Source of the DNA: DATFYI01 sp035315125
Lineage (GTDB): Bacteria; Chloroflexota; Anaerolineae; Anaerolineales; Anaerolineaceae
Assembly: GCA_035315125.1 (NCBI GenBank)
Contig: DATFYI010000112.1
Span: 1-15,531 of the forward strand
Reading direction: 5' to 3'
Length of the DNA: 15,531 nucleotides
The position numbers and the translations under genes were made by a program. The notes under the pieces were generated by a model. The model saw only the letters and a list, made by a program, of their open reading frames with translations. It made no database searches and was not told the origin of the DNA. Shown here piece after piece: positions 6,973 through 13,542 of the stretch; the first letter of the stretch is position 1; each line of letters opens with the position of its first letter.

Positions 6973-7209
6973 TTATTTCTTGTGCGAATCGACGTAATTA
7001 AGTACGTCGTTTACAGATTTAATATTCCGGGCATCTTCGTCTGAAATTGCGATGTCAAATTTTTCGCAAAAACCATCAATCAGGAAAAACTGATCCATTG
7101 AATCGGCTTTCAAGTCCTCGATAAAACGAGTTTCTGGCGTGATATTGCTGCCATCTATTTTTAGTACATCTACAATGACCGACTTGACATCTTCAAAAGT
7201 ATCACCCAT
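6973..7209 (-). CDS. Acyl carrier protein, atypical helix II
   Basis: Acyl carrier proteins hold acyl chains on a 4'-phosphopantetheine arm. This 78-residue protein has the usual size and four-helix pattern. The attachment serine is S37 in LKADSMD. Helix II reads DSMDQFFLIDGFCEKF, whereas housekeeping AcpP typically has several acidic residues there (DSLDTVEL, ALEEEF in the E. coli type). Here two acidic positions are Phe and Cys and one is Lys, so the partner enzymes may differ. The later part, SDEDARNIKSVNDVLNYV, is ordinary. The ATG at 7207-7209 is preceded by TAGGAGGA. It is transcribed away from the isomerase gene from an overlapping promoter. No fab genes are adjacent. It could be the main AcpP or a dedicated carrier, for example for the possible serine palmitoyltransferase 2.5 kb away. 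I leave the symbol blank for that reason. Confidence 0.9.
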   Translation of the reverse strand: MGDTFEDVKSVIVDVLKIDGSNITPETRFIEDLKADSMDQFFLIDGFCEKFDIAISDEDARNIKSVNDVLNYVDSHKK

Positions 7210-7254
7210 CAGATATCCTCCTAAAATGTAAAATGATCAGATTCCCTGAAATGA

Positions 7255-7282
7255 ATTGTAACTTGACTGGGTAATCTGTCAA
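7255..7282 (-). promoter_or_regulatory. Predicted promoter for the acyl carrier protein gene
   Basis: On the minus strand, a perfect TTGACA (7277-7282), a 16-base spacer and TACAAT (7255-7260) are present. It is interleaved with the plus-strand promoter at 7263-7291, so each -35 box lies inside the other promoter's spacer. Confidence 0.7.
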
Positions 7283-7283
7283 G
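7262..7283. promoter_or_regulatory. Inverted repeat supplying both -35 boxes
   Basis: CTTGAC (7262-7267) and GTCAAG (7278-7283) form 6-bp inverted arms separated by 10 bases. Each arm contains the -35 box of one of the two divergent promoters. It could simply be promoter symmetry, or also a binding site for a dimeric regulator. Confidence 0.6.
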
Positions 7284-7291
7284 ACTAGAAT
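7263..7291 (+). promoter_or_regulatory. Predicted promoter for the isomerase/prenyl synthase operon
   Basis: TTGACT (7263-7268), a 17-base spacer and TAGAAT (7286-7291) are present. The start codon A at 7298 is exactly where transcription would be expected to begin, seven bases past the -10 box, so a leaderless mRNA is predicted. Confidence 0.65.
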
Positions 7292-7297
7292 TGAGAC

Positions 7298-8335
7298 ATG
7301 CCCGGAGATGCTGGTTTGCCCGCTCGAAAGTCCGATCATATTCGGATTAACTTGGAAGAAGATGTTCGATCCGGTATCACAACCGGCCTGGAAAAATACC
7401 ATTTTATACACCAGGCCCTTCCGGAATTGAATCTGGATGAAATTGATCTCTCTCAAAAATTATTTGGAAAAGTTCTTAAAGCTCCTATTTTGATTTCTTC
7501 TATGACCGGTGGTACGAAAGAGGCTGCATCGATTAATCGAGTCCTGGCTGAATGTGCTCAAAAGAACGGTTTAGCAATGGGTTTAGGTTCCCAAAGGGCT
7601 GCGATAGAGCATCCTGAGCTGGCTTATACCTATCAAATTCGGAAAATTGCCCCTGATATTTTGTTATTTGCCAATCTGGGCGCCATTCAACTTAATTATT
7701 CTTATACGCTAGAACACTGTAAACGTGCAATCGATATGGTTGAAGCGGATGCTTTGATTTTACATTTGAATGCACTGCAAGAAGCTTTACAACCAGAAGG
7801 TGACACGAGATTTGGCGGTCTCATTAATAAAATTGAAATGGTTTGTCGCCATCTTAATGTGCCGGTTATTGCTAAAGAGGTCGGTTGGGGGCTCTCGCAA
7901 ACGGCCGCCAGGCTTCTTGAAAATGCTGGTGTTGCTGCAATTGATGTTGCGGGAGCGGGTGGTACTTCCTGGTCCCAAGTTGAAATGTACCGAAATAAAG
8001 ATGAACACCAGGCTCGTATTGCAGCCGTTTTCCGTGATTGGGGAATTTCAACTTCCGATTCAATTCAGACGGTCCATGCGGTTGCGCCGGAAATGGTTAT
8101 ATTTGCATCAGGCGGATTGCGCAATGGGATTGACATCGCCAAATGTATTGCTTTAGGGGCGCGTTTGGGTGGAATAGCGGGGCCATTTCTTAAATCTGCG
8201 ATAGTGTCGATTGACGAAACTCTGAAAGTAATTGATGAAATTCAACAGGAAATGGCGATCTGTATGTTTGCTGTTGGAGCGGCTAATCTGGCTCAACTTC
8301 AGCTGACAACTTTAATAAAAGACCCCGGCAGGTAA
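7298..8335 (+). CDS. fni: Type II isopentenyl-diphosphate delta-isomerase (FMN-dependent)
   Basis: This enzyme interconverts isopentenyl and dimethylallyl diphosphate using reduced FMN. The 345-residue TIM-barrel protein shows the type II signatures: RKSDHIRI near the N-terminus (10-17), SSMTGG (67-72), GLGSQR (95-100), FANLGA (124-129), LHLNALQEALQPEGD (155-169), IAKEVGWGLS (191-200), AGAGGTSW (218-225), and the C-terminal phosphate/FMN loop FASGGLRNGIDIAK followed by ARLGGIAGPFL. No Shine-Dalgarno site precedes the ATG. The predicted promoter would start the transcript at the ATG itself, which supports this start as leaderless. The next gene begins three bases after the stop, so isomerisation and prenyl-chain elongation are encoded together. 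It shares its upstream region with the divergent acyl carrier protein gene. Confidence 0.95.
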   Translation: MPGDAGLPARKSDHIRINLEEDVRSGITTGLEKYHFIHQALPELNLDEIDLSQKLFGKVLKAPILISSMTGGTKEAASINRVLAECAQKNGLAMGLGSQRAAIEHPELAYTYQIRKIAPDILLFANLGAIQLNYSYTLEHCKRAIDMVEADALILHLNALQEALQPEGDTRFGGLINKIEMVCRHLNVPVIAKEVGWGLSQTAARLLENAGVAAIDVAGAGGTSWSQVEMYRNKDEHQARIAAVFRDWGISTSDSIQTVHAVAPEMVIFASGGLRNGIDIAKCIALGARLGGIAGPFLKSAIVSIDETLKVIDEIQQEMAICMFAVGAANLAQLQLTTLIKDPGR

Positions 8336-8338
8336 AAA

Positions 8339-9352
8339 ATGACCCTTCAATCTTTCACTGAAAAAATGCGTCCGGCGATCGAAGATGAGCTTTTTCAATC
8401 AATCGATCGAGCATTGAGTAATCATCCGAATGGATTACGGGAAATGCTTGCATACCATTTGGGTTGGGAGGGGCAAGGCGCCGGTCCAGAGGCTCAGGGC
8501 AAGAGAATCAGACCCTTATTGGCACTTTTATGCTCGGTTGCGGCTGGTGGCGATTGGGAGTCCGCTTTGCCAGCAGCCGCAGGCATCGAATTGATCCACA
8601 ATTTTTCATTAATTCATGATGATATACAGGACCAGAGCCAGCTTCGTCGCGGCCGCCCCACCGTATGGGTGAAGTGGGGCATCCCTCAAGCAATCAATGC
8701 TGGAGATCTCATGTTCACAATAGCCCATATGGCAGTATTAGAAGTTGGTCGGACTAAAACAGCGCAAGTTACTCTAGATGCCTCCTCTCTGCTTCACCAG
8801 GCTTGTGTCGATCTTACCAAAGGGCAATATCTTGATCTGGCCTATGAAAATGAGAAAGTGATTCCACTGGAAGGCTATTGGCCAATGGTGGCGGGTAAAA
8901 CAGCTGCTTTATTGGCATGTTCTACTGAAATAGGCGCATTGTTAGCGGGGTGTCAGCCGATTCGACGAAAGGCATTTAGACAATTTGGATATTCACTCGG
9001 TTTGGCTTTCCAGGTGCTTGATGATTGGTTGGGTATCTGGGGAGATACGGCTTTGACCGGTAAATCTGTAGAAAATGATTTGGTGTCGGGTAAAAAGACG
9101 CTACCAGTGTTGTATGGGATTTCCCAAAAGAAAAAATTTGCTGAACGATGGATCTCTGGCTCAATTAGTCCGGATGAAGTAACCTTGCTGGCAAAAATGT
9201 TGGAAGATGAAGGGGCTCAGGCTTATACCGATGCCATGGCTGACCAGCTGACAGGAGACGCCTTGGTTGCTCTGGATGCAGCATGCGACCAAAATGAAGC
9301 TGCCTTCGCTTTGCATGAGTTAGCCAACCAATTGTTGAGGCGAAATAAGTAA
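8339..9352 (+). CDS. Short-chain polyprenyl diphosphate synthase, probably geranylgeranyl diphosphate synthase
   Basis: This enzyme condenses isopentenyl diphosphate onto allylic diphosphates to make a prenyl chain. The 337-residue protein has GKRIRP (54-59), the first aspartate-rich motif DDIQD (94-98) in the HNFSLIHDD context, RRGRP (103-107), the KGQYLDL helix, and the second motif FQVLDDWLGIWGD (224-236). The second motif has DDxxG in place of DDxxD. The first motif has no two-residue insertion, and a Phe sits five residues before it (F89). In type I archaeal-style enzymes this pattern limits products to about C20. GGPP is therefore the likely product, but farnesyl diphosphate is possible. 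Uses could include quinone, carotenoid or undecaprenyl precursors. The start ATG is three bases after the fni stop, with a modest GGCAGG site inside fni. An AT-rich hairpin follows at 9371. Confidence 0.9.
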   Translation: MTLQSFTEKMRPAIEDELFQSIDRALSNHPNGLREMLAYHLGWEGQGAGPEAQGKRIRPLLALLCSVAAGGDWESALPAAAGIELIHNFSLIHDDIQDQSQLRRGRPTVWVKWGIPQAINAGDLMFTIAHMAVLEVGRTKTAQVTLDASSLLHQACVDLTKGQYLDLAYENEKVIPLEGYWPMVAGKTAALLACSTEIGALLAGCQPIRRKAFRQFGYSLGLAFQVLDDWLGIWGDTALTGKSVENDLVSGKKTLPVLYGISQKKKFAERWISGSISPDEVTLLAKMLEDEGAQAYTDAMADQLTGDALVALDAACDQNEAAFALHELANQLLRRNK

Positions 9353-9370
9353 TATTCATAACCAACTGAT

Positions 9371-9400
9371 TACAAATGTAAATTTGTAGAATTTGTTTTT
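9371..9400 (+). terminator. Weak AT-rich hairpin after the prenyl synthase gene
   Basis: A 7-bp stem (TACAAAT at 9371-9377 against ATTTGTA at 9382-9388) with a GTAA loop is followed by ATTTGTTTTT. The stem is AT-rich and would be weak, but position and T-tract fit a terminator. Confidence 0.4.
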
Positions 9401-9465
9401 ATATAAAGTTGTCTAGATTTCATTTTTATATTCTGGTTTTTTTCCTGAATTTCAGAAGCGCTTAA

Positions 9466-9474
9466 TGATATAAT
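9466..9474 (+). promoter_or_regulatory. Extended -10 promoter candidate
   Basis: TGATATAAT matches TGnTATAAT. No convincing -35 box is present upstream. It may be an alternative start for the downstream gene at 9694. Confidence 0.35.
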
Positions 9475-9505
9475 TCCTTTATGTTAATGAAGATTTAATT
9501 GATTT

Positions 9506-9535
9506 TTGACAAGCGGGGTGCTTCCCGAATATATT
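9506..9535 (+). promoter_or_regulatory. Predicted promoter for the serine palmitoyltransferase-like gene
   Basis: A perfect TTGACA (9506-9511), an 18-base spacer and TATATT (9530-9535) are present. The predicted leader is about 150 bases long. Confidence 0.5.
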
Positions 9536-9693
9536 CAGTCCTCTTGTTTAGTTAAATCTTTTTCTGAATCCTGAAAACTCATAATTAATAACAAGAATAA
9601 ATGAAGTGCCTGTATTAAGCCCAGTCAACGACCGGCAAAGTGGAATTTTTTGCTGTTGTAGAATACTTATATCAATTTTTTGGAAGGTCGAAA

Positions 9694-10875
9694 ATGGACA
9701 TATTTGAAAAATGCGGACAATATACTGAAGCGAAAGATGCAATTGCACGTGGCATCTACCCTTTTTTTATCCCTCTTACAGAAAATGAGGGCACGGAAGT
9801 TTCATTCCGGGGTCATCGTTTAATCATGTGCGGTTCAAATAATTATTTGGGTCTGACAACTCATTCCAAAGTTCGCGAAGCTGCCGAACAAGCAATTCGT
9901 CATTTTGGGACGAGTTGTACCGGAAGCCGCTTTTTAAATGGTACACTTGAATTGCACGAACAATTGGAACGCGAGCTGGCTGAGTGGGTTGGTAAAGAGG
10001 CGGCCCTTGTGTTTTCAACCGGAATGCAAACTAATCTTGGCGCTATAAGTTCACTCGTCCTGAAGGGTGACGTAGTAATCATGGATAAAGATGATCACGC
10101 CAGTATCGTTGATGGCGCCAGATTGAGCTTTGGTAAAATTGAGCGTTTTCGGCACAACGATATTGACCACCTTGAACGAGTACTTGCTTCAATTCCGGAG
10201 GAATCGGGTAAATTAATTGTTGTAGATGGTTTATTCAGTATGGAAGGCGATCTTGCTCCAATTCCGGATATGGCTTGTCTGGCGAAGAAATACGGGGCTC
10301 GCTTGATGGTTGACGATGCGCATGGAATGGGTGTAACAGGTAAGGGTCACGGTACGACGGCACATTTTGGTTGTACAAAAGAAGTTGATTTGATTATGTC
10401 AACTTTTAGCAAATCTTTTGCATCTTTAGGTGGTTTTGTGGCAGGTGATGAGCCGGTTGTTCACTATATTAAACATCACGCTCGAGCCTTAATTTTCAGT
10501 GCCAGTATTCCGCCCTCAAATGCAGCAGCTGCATTGGCTGCTTTGCATGTCATGCACGATGAACCCGAACGGATTGAAAGAGTCAACCAGATTGGCGAAA
10601 AAATGCGGAAGGGCTATAAAGAATTGGGGTTTAATACCGGTAATTCGATAACACCTGTTATCCCAATTATTATTGGAGATGATGAGCTTACTTTCCGTGT
10701 CTGGAAATTGCTCTTTGATAACGGTGTATTTGTAAATCCGGTAATTTCACCAGCTACGCCTGCGGGGCGCCAGCTATTAAGGACCAGCTATATGGCCACT
10801 CACACGGATGAGCAACTCACCCATGTCCTGGATATTTTTGCGAAAGTTGGTAAACAGGTTGGATTAATTCATTAA
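9694..10875 (+). CDS. Alpha-oxoamine synthase, most like bacterial serine palmitoyltransferase
   Basis: This PLP enzyme family condenses an amino acid with an acyl thioester. Serine palmitoyltransferase (SPT) makes 3-ketosphinganine, the first step of sphingolipid synthesis. The 393-residue protein has GIYPFF at residue 20, SNNYLGLTTHSKV, and CTGSRFLNGTLELHEQLE, which is closer to my memory of Bacteroides-type SPT than to 2-amino-3-ketobutyrate CoA ligase or BioF. PLP contacts include H135 (DDHASIVDG), D207 and H210 (VDDAHGMG), and the Schiff-base lysine K240 (STFSKSFASLGGF). The C-terminus shows NPVISPATPAGRQLLRTSYMATHT. I chose the ATG at 9694 because GGAAGG lies upstream and the N-terminus then matches the family length. 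The in-frame GTG at 9640 would add 18 unsupported residues. It converges with degV on a shared terminator. Family membership is firm; substrate is inferred. Confidence 0.85.
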   Translation: MDIFEKCGQYTEAKDAIARGIYPFFIPLTENEGTEVSFRGHRLIMCGSNNYLGLTTHSKVREAAEQAIRHFGTSCTGSRFLNGTLELHEQLERELAEWVGKEAALVFSTGMQTNLGAISSLVLKGDVVIMDKDDHASIVDGARLSFGKIERFRHNDIDHLERVLASIPEESGKLIVVDGLFSMEGDLAPIPDMACLAKKYGARLMVDDAHGMGVTGKGHGTTAHFGCTKEVDLIMSTFSKSFASLGGFVAGDEPVVHYIKHHARALIFSASIPPSNAAAALAALHVMHDEPERIERVNQIGEKMRKGYKELGFNTGNSITPVIPIIIGDDELTFRVWKLLFDNGVFVNPVISPATPAGRQLLRTSYMATHTDEQLTHVLDIFAKVGKQVGLIH

Positions 10876-10881
10876 ATGGTC

Positions 10882-10899
10882 AATAATAATAATAATAAT
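10882..10899 (+). repeat. Short AAT trinucleotide repeat
   Basis: Six tandem AAT units lie between a stop codon and a terminator. The run is non-coding and probably of no function. Confidence 0.9.
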
Positions 10900-10900
10900 A

Positions 10901-10938
10901 AAACCTGCACGGTAAAAAAAACCGATGCAGGTTTTTTT
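10901..10938. terminator. Shared convergent terminator of the SPT-like gene and degV
   Basis: Outer arms AAACCTGCA (10901-10909) and TGCAGGTTT (10926-10934) pair. Inner arms CGGT (10910-10913) and ACCG (10921-10924) add to the stem, with one bulged base. The plus-strand side ends in a run of seven T. The degV stop codon at 10940-10942 abuts it, and the A-rich flank on the other side gives U residues on the minus transcript. Confidence 0.85.
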
Positions 10939-10939
10939 A

Positions 10940-11776
10940 TTACTTCAGCAAATAGAGAATCCCAATGGTATTAGGCCCACAATGGCTTGAAATGGTCGCG
11001 CCGGCTGTAGTAATACATAGGTCTTCAATTGTGGCTATTCCCATTAATTCTTGTTTGAGATATTCAGCGTCGCCATCACAACCCGAATGTGTAATAAAAA
11101 CCCGGTGCAGATTAATTTGAGGAAGATTTGTCTTAAATTCATCCAGCAACGAAGTTAATGCTTTTTTACGCGTCCCACGGCTTTTTTCTTTTATATCCAT
11201 TGTGCCATCTGTCCGCACCTCAATAATAGGTCGGATTTTTAACATGCTGCCAACAATATTTTGGATGGCAGAACAACGTCCGCCCATATATATATATTCA
11301 AGTGTATCCACTACAAAGGATGTATGGATTTTGGGAACGGATGCTAAGGTGGCGTTTAGAATTTCATCGCTGCTGCGACCCTGACTTTCCATCTCGGCAG
11401 CCTGAAGAACAAGCAACCCAATGCCTGTAGACAGGTTGCAAGAATCGACGACGTAGACTTTTCGGTCGTTTAATTGTTCAGCTGCCAGAGTTGCATTTTG
11501 GAATGTGGCTGAGAGTTTTGAGCCAATCCCGATAAAGATTGATTCGCCTGGAAATTTTTTAAAGAAATCTAAAAACTCTCCAATTGCAGGAGCAGATGTT
11601 TTGGGAAGTAGTCTAAACTCGTTAACAGACTGGTAGATTTGTCTCGGGTTGATATCGAGACCGTCCGAATAAGTACGATTGTTAATAAACACTGACAATC
11701 GAATAACGTTAACCCCATATTTTTCAAAAAGTTCAGAGCTAAGATCAGAGCAGCTATCTGTCAGGATATTGACCAT
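10940..11776 (-). CDS. degV: DegV family fatty-acid-binding protein
   Basis: DegV/FakB proteins bind a fatty acid and, in bacteria with the FakA kinase, present it for phosphorylation before phospholipid synthesis. The 278-residue length is typical. Signatures are ILTDSCSDLSSEL (4-16), TSAPAIGEF (60-68), VVDSCNLSTGIGLLV, DTLEYIYMGGRCS, and the C-terminal ISSHCGPNTIGI (262-273), where family members have a similar H-x-GP loop. No membrane segment is visible. The ATG at 11774-11776 follows AAGGAAC. A promoter candidate lies at 11814-11843. No FakA-like gene is in the window, so its kinase, if any, is elsewhere. Its proximity to the SPT-like gene and the acyl carrier protein is consistent with acyl-chain traffic but proves no link. 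The symbol degV is a family name. Confidence 0.92.
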   Translation of the reverse strand: MVNILTDSCSDLSSELFEKYGVNVIRLSVFINNRTYSDGLDINPRQIYQSVNEFRLLPKTSAPAIGEFLDFFKKFPGESIFIGIGSKLSATFQNATLAAEQLNDRKVYVVDSCNLSTGIGLLVLQAAEMESQGRSSDEILNATLASVPKIHTSFVVDTLEYIYMGGRCSAIQNIVGSMLKIRPIIEVRTDGTMDIKEKSRGTRKKALTSLLDEFKTNLPQINLHRVFITHSGCDGDAEYLKQELMGIATIEDLCITTAGATISSHCGPNTIGILYLLK

Positions 11777-11813
11777 TTTGTTCCTTGCATCGATGATGAC
11801 ATAAGTATCATAG

Positions 11814-11843
11814 ATTATAGCAAGAAAAAAGGATATCGATCAA
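11814..11843 (-). promoter_or_regulatory. Predicted promoter for degV
   Basis: On the minus strand, TTGATC (11838-11843), an 18-base spacer and a perfect TATAAT (11814-11819) are present, about 40 bases before the start codon. Confidence 0.55.
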
Positions 11844-11936
11844 AAAAATTGATTAAAGTCAACGTTAATGGACACCCATTATAATAATCACGACTATTGA
11901 ACAATGTGATAATGGACTATATTAACGGAGGGAAAT

Positions 11937-13160
11937 TTGACTAAGACTGTGGCATTGTTTGATCTGGATGGAGTTTTAATCAAATCTGGAGGTTACCGAG
12001 CTGTATTTCATGCTGCAATGAATTATTTTCTAAGAATCATGGGTTTAGATTCAGAAATTGGCCCGAAAGAACAAGACCTGGTAATTTTCGAAACCTATGG
12101 TGTTACGGCTGAATGGGATATGCTGCCTATTTGCCTGGCGATTGTCTTTGAACACAGTTATATACTTTTTAATGAAAAAATTAAATTATTCAGTTTAGGG
12201 CAAGCGTTGTCTTGGGTAGCATCCCATAAAGAAGTTGGTCTCTTTGTAGATTATGAAGCTGCTCTACATAAACTGGCTCCCTATTTTTGGGGAACACCCG
12301 TGCCCGCAGAGTCGATAAGACTTGCCTGCCAAAATGGCCAGGGGAAGAAATTATTTCCGCATATATATTGCCATCCATTATTGGACCAGTTGTTAAGTAA
12401 TACTCGTAGCGCTACAGATTCATTGACAACCCGCATATTGATGAATTTTCAGGTTGGGGATTCTCTTTTTGAGCAATCCTTTCAGATGCCGGCCGAAGTA
12501 AAAACCAAATCGATTTTACAGGTATATGATAGGTCATTACTTTCGGAGACTAATCTGCAGGAAATCCAGAATCTGTTCAATCAGAAACGGATCTGTTTGG
12601 CTTATCTTACTTTGAGGCCATCTTATCCACCAAAAGAGTTGGAGTTGAAAATGCCTGGCTATTCTCCAGAGGCTGAGCTGGCTCTCGAAAAATTAGATCT
12701 ATATGGTGTTCCATTGATTGCTTATGGACGGATGCAATTTCTGGCCAGCCAATTGGACGTGACGCCAGACAGTTTGGTTAAACCTTTTCCATATCAGGCT
12801 TTAGCTGGCATAAAAGCGGCTGTCGAACGAAATGAATTACCAGCTCTGTTATGGACCGGAGAAATTTACAGGAGGATGCAATCGGCAGTCAGCGCGACTA
12901 AATTCAATATTAGTGAATTTTCGGAAAGTGGGTTATGCGATGATTTGGTAATTCATATTTTTGAAGATATGCCAGTTGGAATTCAGTCGACCCGTAAGGC
13001 AGTCGATCTACTCAAAGGATTTGGATTTAATGTGAAATTTACTGCCTGGGGTATTGCTTATGATAAAAAGATTGAAAAAGTATTGAGAGGGCAAGGAGCG
13101 AGGGTTTTTAGTGATATTAATCAGGCAATGAAAGAATTTTTTAAATTAATAATGCATTAA
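11937..13160 (+). CDS. Large HAD-superfamily protein of unknown substrate, TTG start
   Basis: The 407-residue protein keeps the HAD hydrolase signatures. Motif I is FDLDGVL with D9 and D11. A likely motif II is LAYLTLRP with T225. Motif III lysine is K282 in VKPFPYQAL. Motif IV is IFEDMPVGI with E343/D344, followed by a typical helix (STRKAVDLLKGFGF). About 210 residues lie between motifs I and II, far more than in common class C1 caps, so most of the protein is an unusual cap or inserted helical domain. About 60 residues also separate motifs III and IV. The start is TTG at 11937, after GGAGGG four bases upstream. No ATG lies between this site and motif I. It stands alone between degV and feoA, and I see no clear -35/-10 pair for it. 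The substrate cannot be guessed, and a non-catalytic role is possible. Confidence 0.85.
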   Translation: MTKTVALFDLDGVLIKSGGYRAVFHAAMNYFLRIMGLDSEIGPKEQDLVIFETYGVTAEWDMLPICLAIVFEHSYILFNEKIKLFSLGQALSWVASHKEVGLFVDYEAALHKLAPYFWGTPVPAESIRLACQNGQGKKLFPHIYCHPLLDQLLSNTRSATDSLTTRILMNFQVGDSLFEQSFQMPAEVKTKSILQVYDRSLLSETNLQEIQNLFNQKRICLAYLTLRPSYPPKELELKMPGYSPEAELALEKLDLYGVPLIAYGRMQFLASQLDVTPDSLVKPFPYQALAGIKAAVERNELPALLWTGEIYRRMQSAVSATKFNISEFSESGLCDDLVIHIFEDMPVGIQSTRKAVDLLKGFGFNVKFTAWGIAYDKKIEKVLRGQGARVFSDINQAMKEFFKLIMH

Positions 13161-13184
13161 TGCTTGCTAAATAATAAATATTGA

Positions 13185-13202
13185 CCTAAAATAATATTTA
13201 GG
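13185..13202 (+). promoter_or_regulatory. Palindromic operator candidate upstream of feoAB
   Basis: CCTAAA (13185-13190) and TTTAGG (13197-13202) are inverted arms with a 6-base spacer. The left arm overlaps TTGACC (13181-13186), a possible -35 box. An iron-responsive repressor site is plausible from position but does not match a Fur or DtxR consensus that I know. Confidence 0.35.
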
Positions 13203-13314
13203 CAAATATAAATAGCGCATCCTCTTGAATAACCCGGAAGGATGTCACATTTTTATATTTCATTTATGAGATATAATTTATCTAAATATAATAGTAATCA
13301 GCGTGAGGTGTTTT

Positions 13315-13542
13315 ATGGTATTAGGTGATGCGCATAGCGGCATGAAAGTAAGGATAATCCGTTTTAAAGATAACCGGGGTCTAGAGGGGAAATTAAGACA
13401 ACTGGGAATATTGCCCGGAGATGCCGCTAAAATAATCCGGCAGGCTCCCTTTGATGGTCCTTTTTTGCTTGAGATTCGGGGGCGTGAAATTGCTTTGGGT
13501 AGCCGCATTGCTGAAGGTATTGTAGTTGAGGAAATAGAATGA
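13315..13542 (+). CDS. feoA: FeoA, ferrous iron transport accessory protein
   Basis: FeoA is a small SH3-like cytoplasmic protein that supports FeoB. The 75-residue sequence covers the whole FeoA fold. It shows MKVRIIRFKDN, the diagnostic RQLGILPGD (28-36), the strand IRQAPFDGPFLLEIRGREIA, and ALGSRIAEGIVVEE at the end. I prefer the ATG at 13315, which follows GTGAGGTG at a normal distance. The GTG at 13303 is in frame but would overlap that ribosome site. The stop TGA overlaps the feoB ATG by one base (ATGA), so translation is coupled. It heads the feoAB operon, and the palindrome at 13185-13202 may govern it. No FeoC is seen. Confidence 0.93.
   Translation: MVLGDAHSGMKVRIIRFKDNRGLEGKLRQLGILPGDAAKIIRQAPFDGPFLLEIRGREIALGSRIAEGIVVEEIE

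Larger units (their letters stand above)
9353..9693 (+). other. 341-base AT-rich intergenic region
   Basis: No gene is seen here. It holds the weak hairpin at 9371-9388, two promoter candidates (9466-9474 and 9506-9535), and a probable untranslated leader of about 150 bases before the next gene. A GTG at 9640 is in frame with that gene but has no ribosome site. I see no riboswitch consensus that I recognise. Confidence 0.7.

Noticed and set aside
9640..9693. GTG-initiated 18-residue extension of the SPT-like enzyme
   Set aside because: It has no ribosome site, and the hydrophobic extra residues are not expected in the family. The ATG at 9694 has GGAAGG upstream and gives the normal N-terminal length.
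9353..9693. AT-rich gap as a replication origin or small RNA gene
   Set aside because: No repeated DnaA-box-like sequences were seen. The strong promoter points to the downstream gene, and a long leader is the simpler reading.
10882..10899. AAT trinucleotide run as a phase-variation or CRISPR-like repeat
   Set aside because: It is short, lies after a stop codon and before a terminator, and cannot alter a reading frame or promoter.
11866..11917. Direct repeat TAATGGAC, 44 bases apart, before the HAD gene
   Set aside because: Eight-base repeats in an AT-rich spacer are expected by chance. No other operator features were seen.
13218..13244. Inverted repeat CATCCT and AGGATG upstream of feoA, as a terminator or leader structure
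   Set aside because: The arms are only 6 bp with a 15-base loop and no proper T-tract, so chance is likely.
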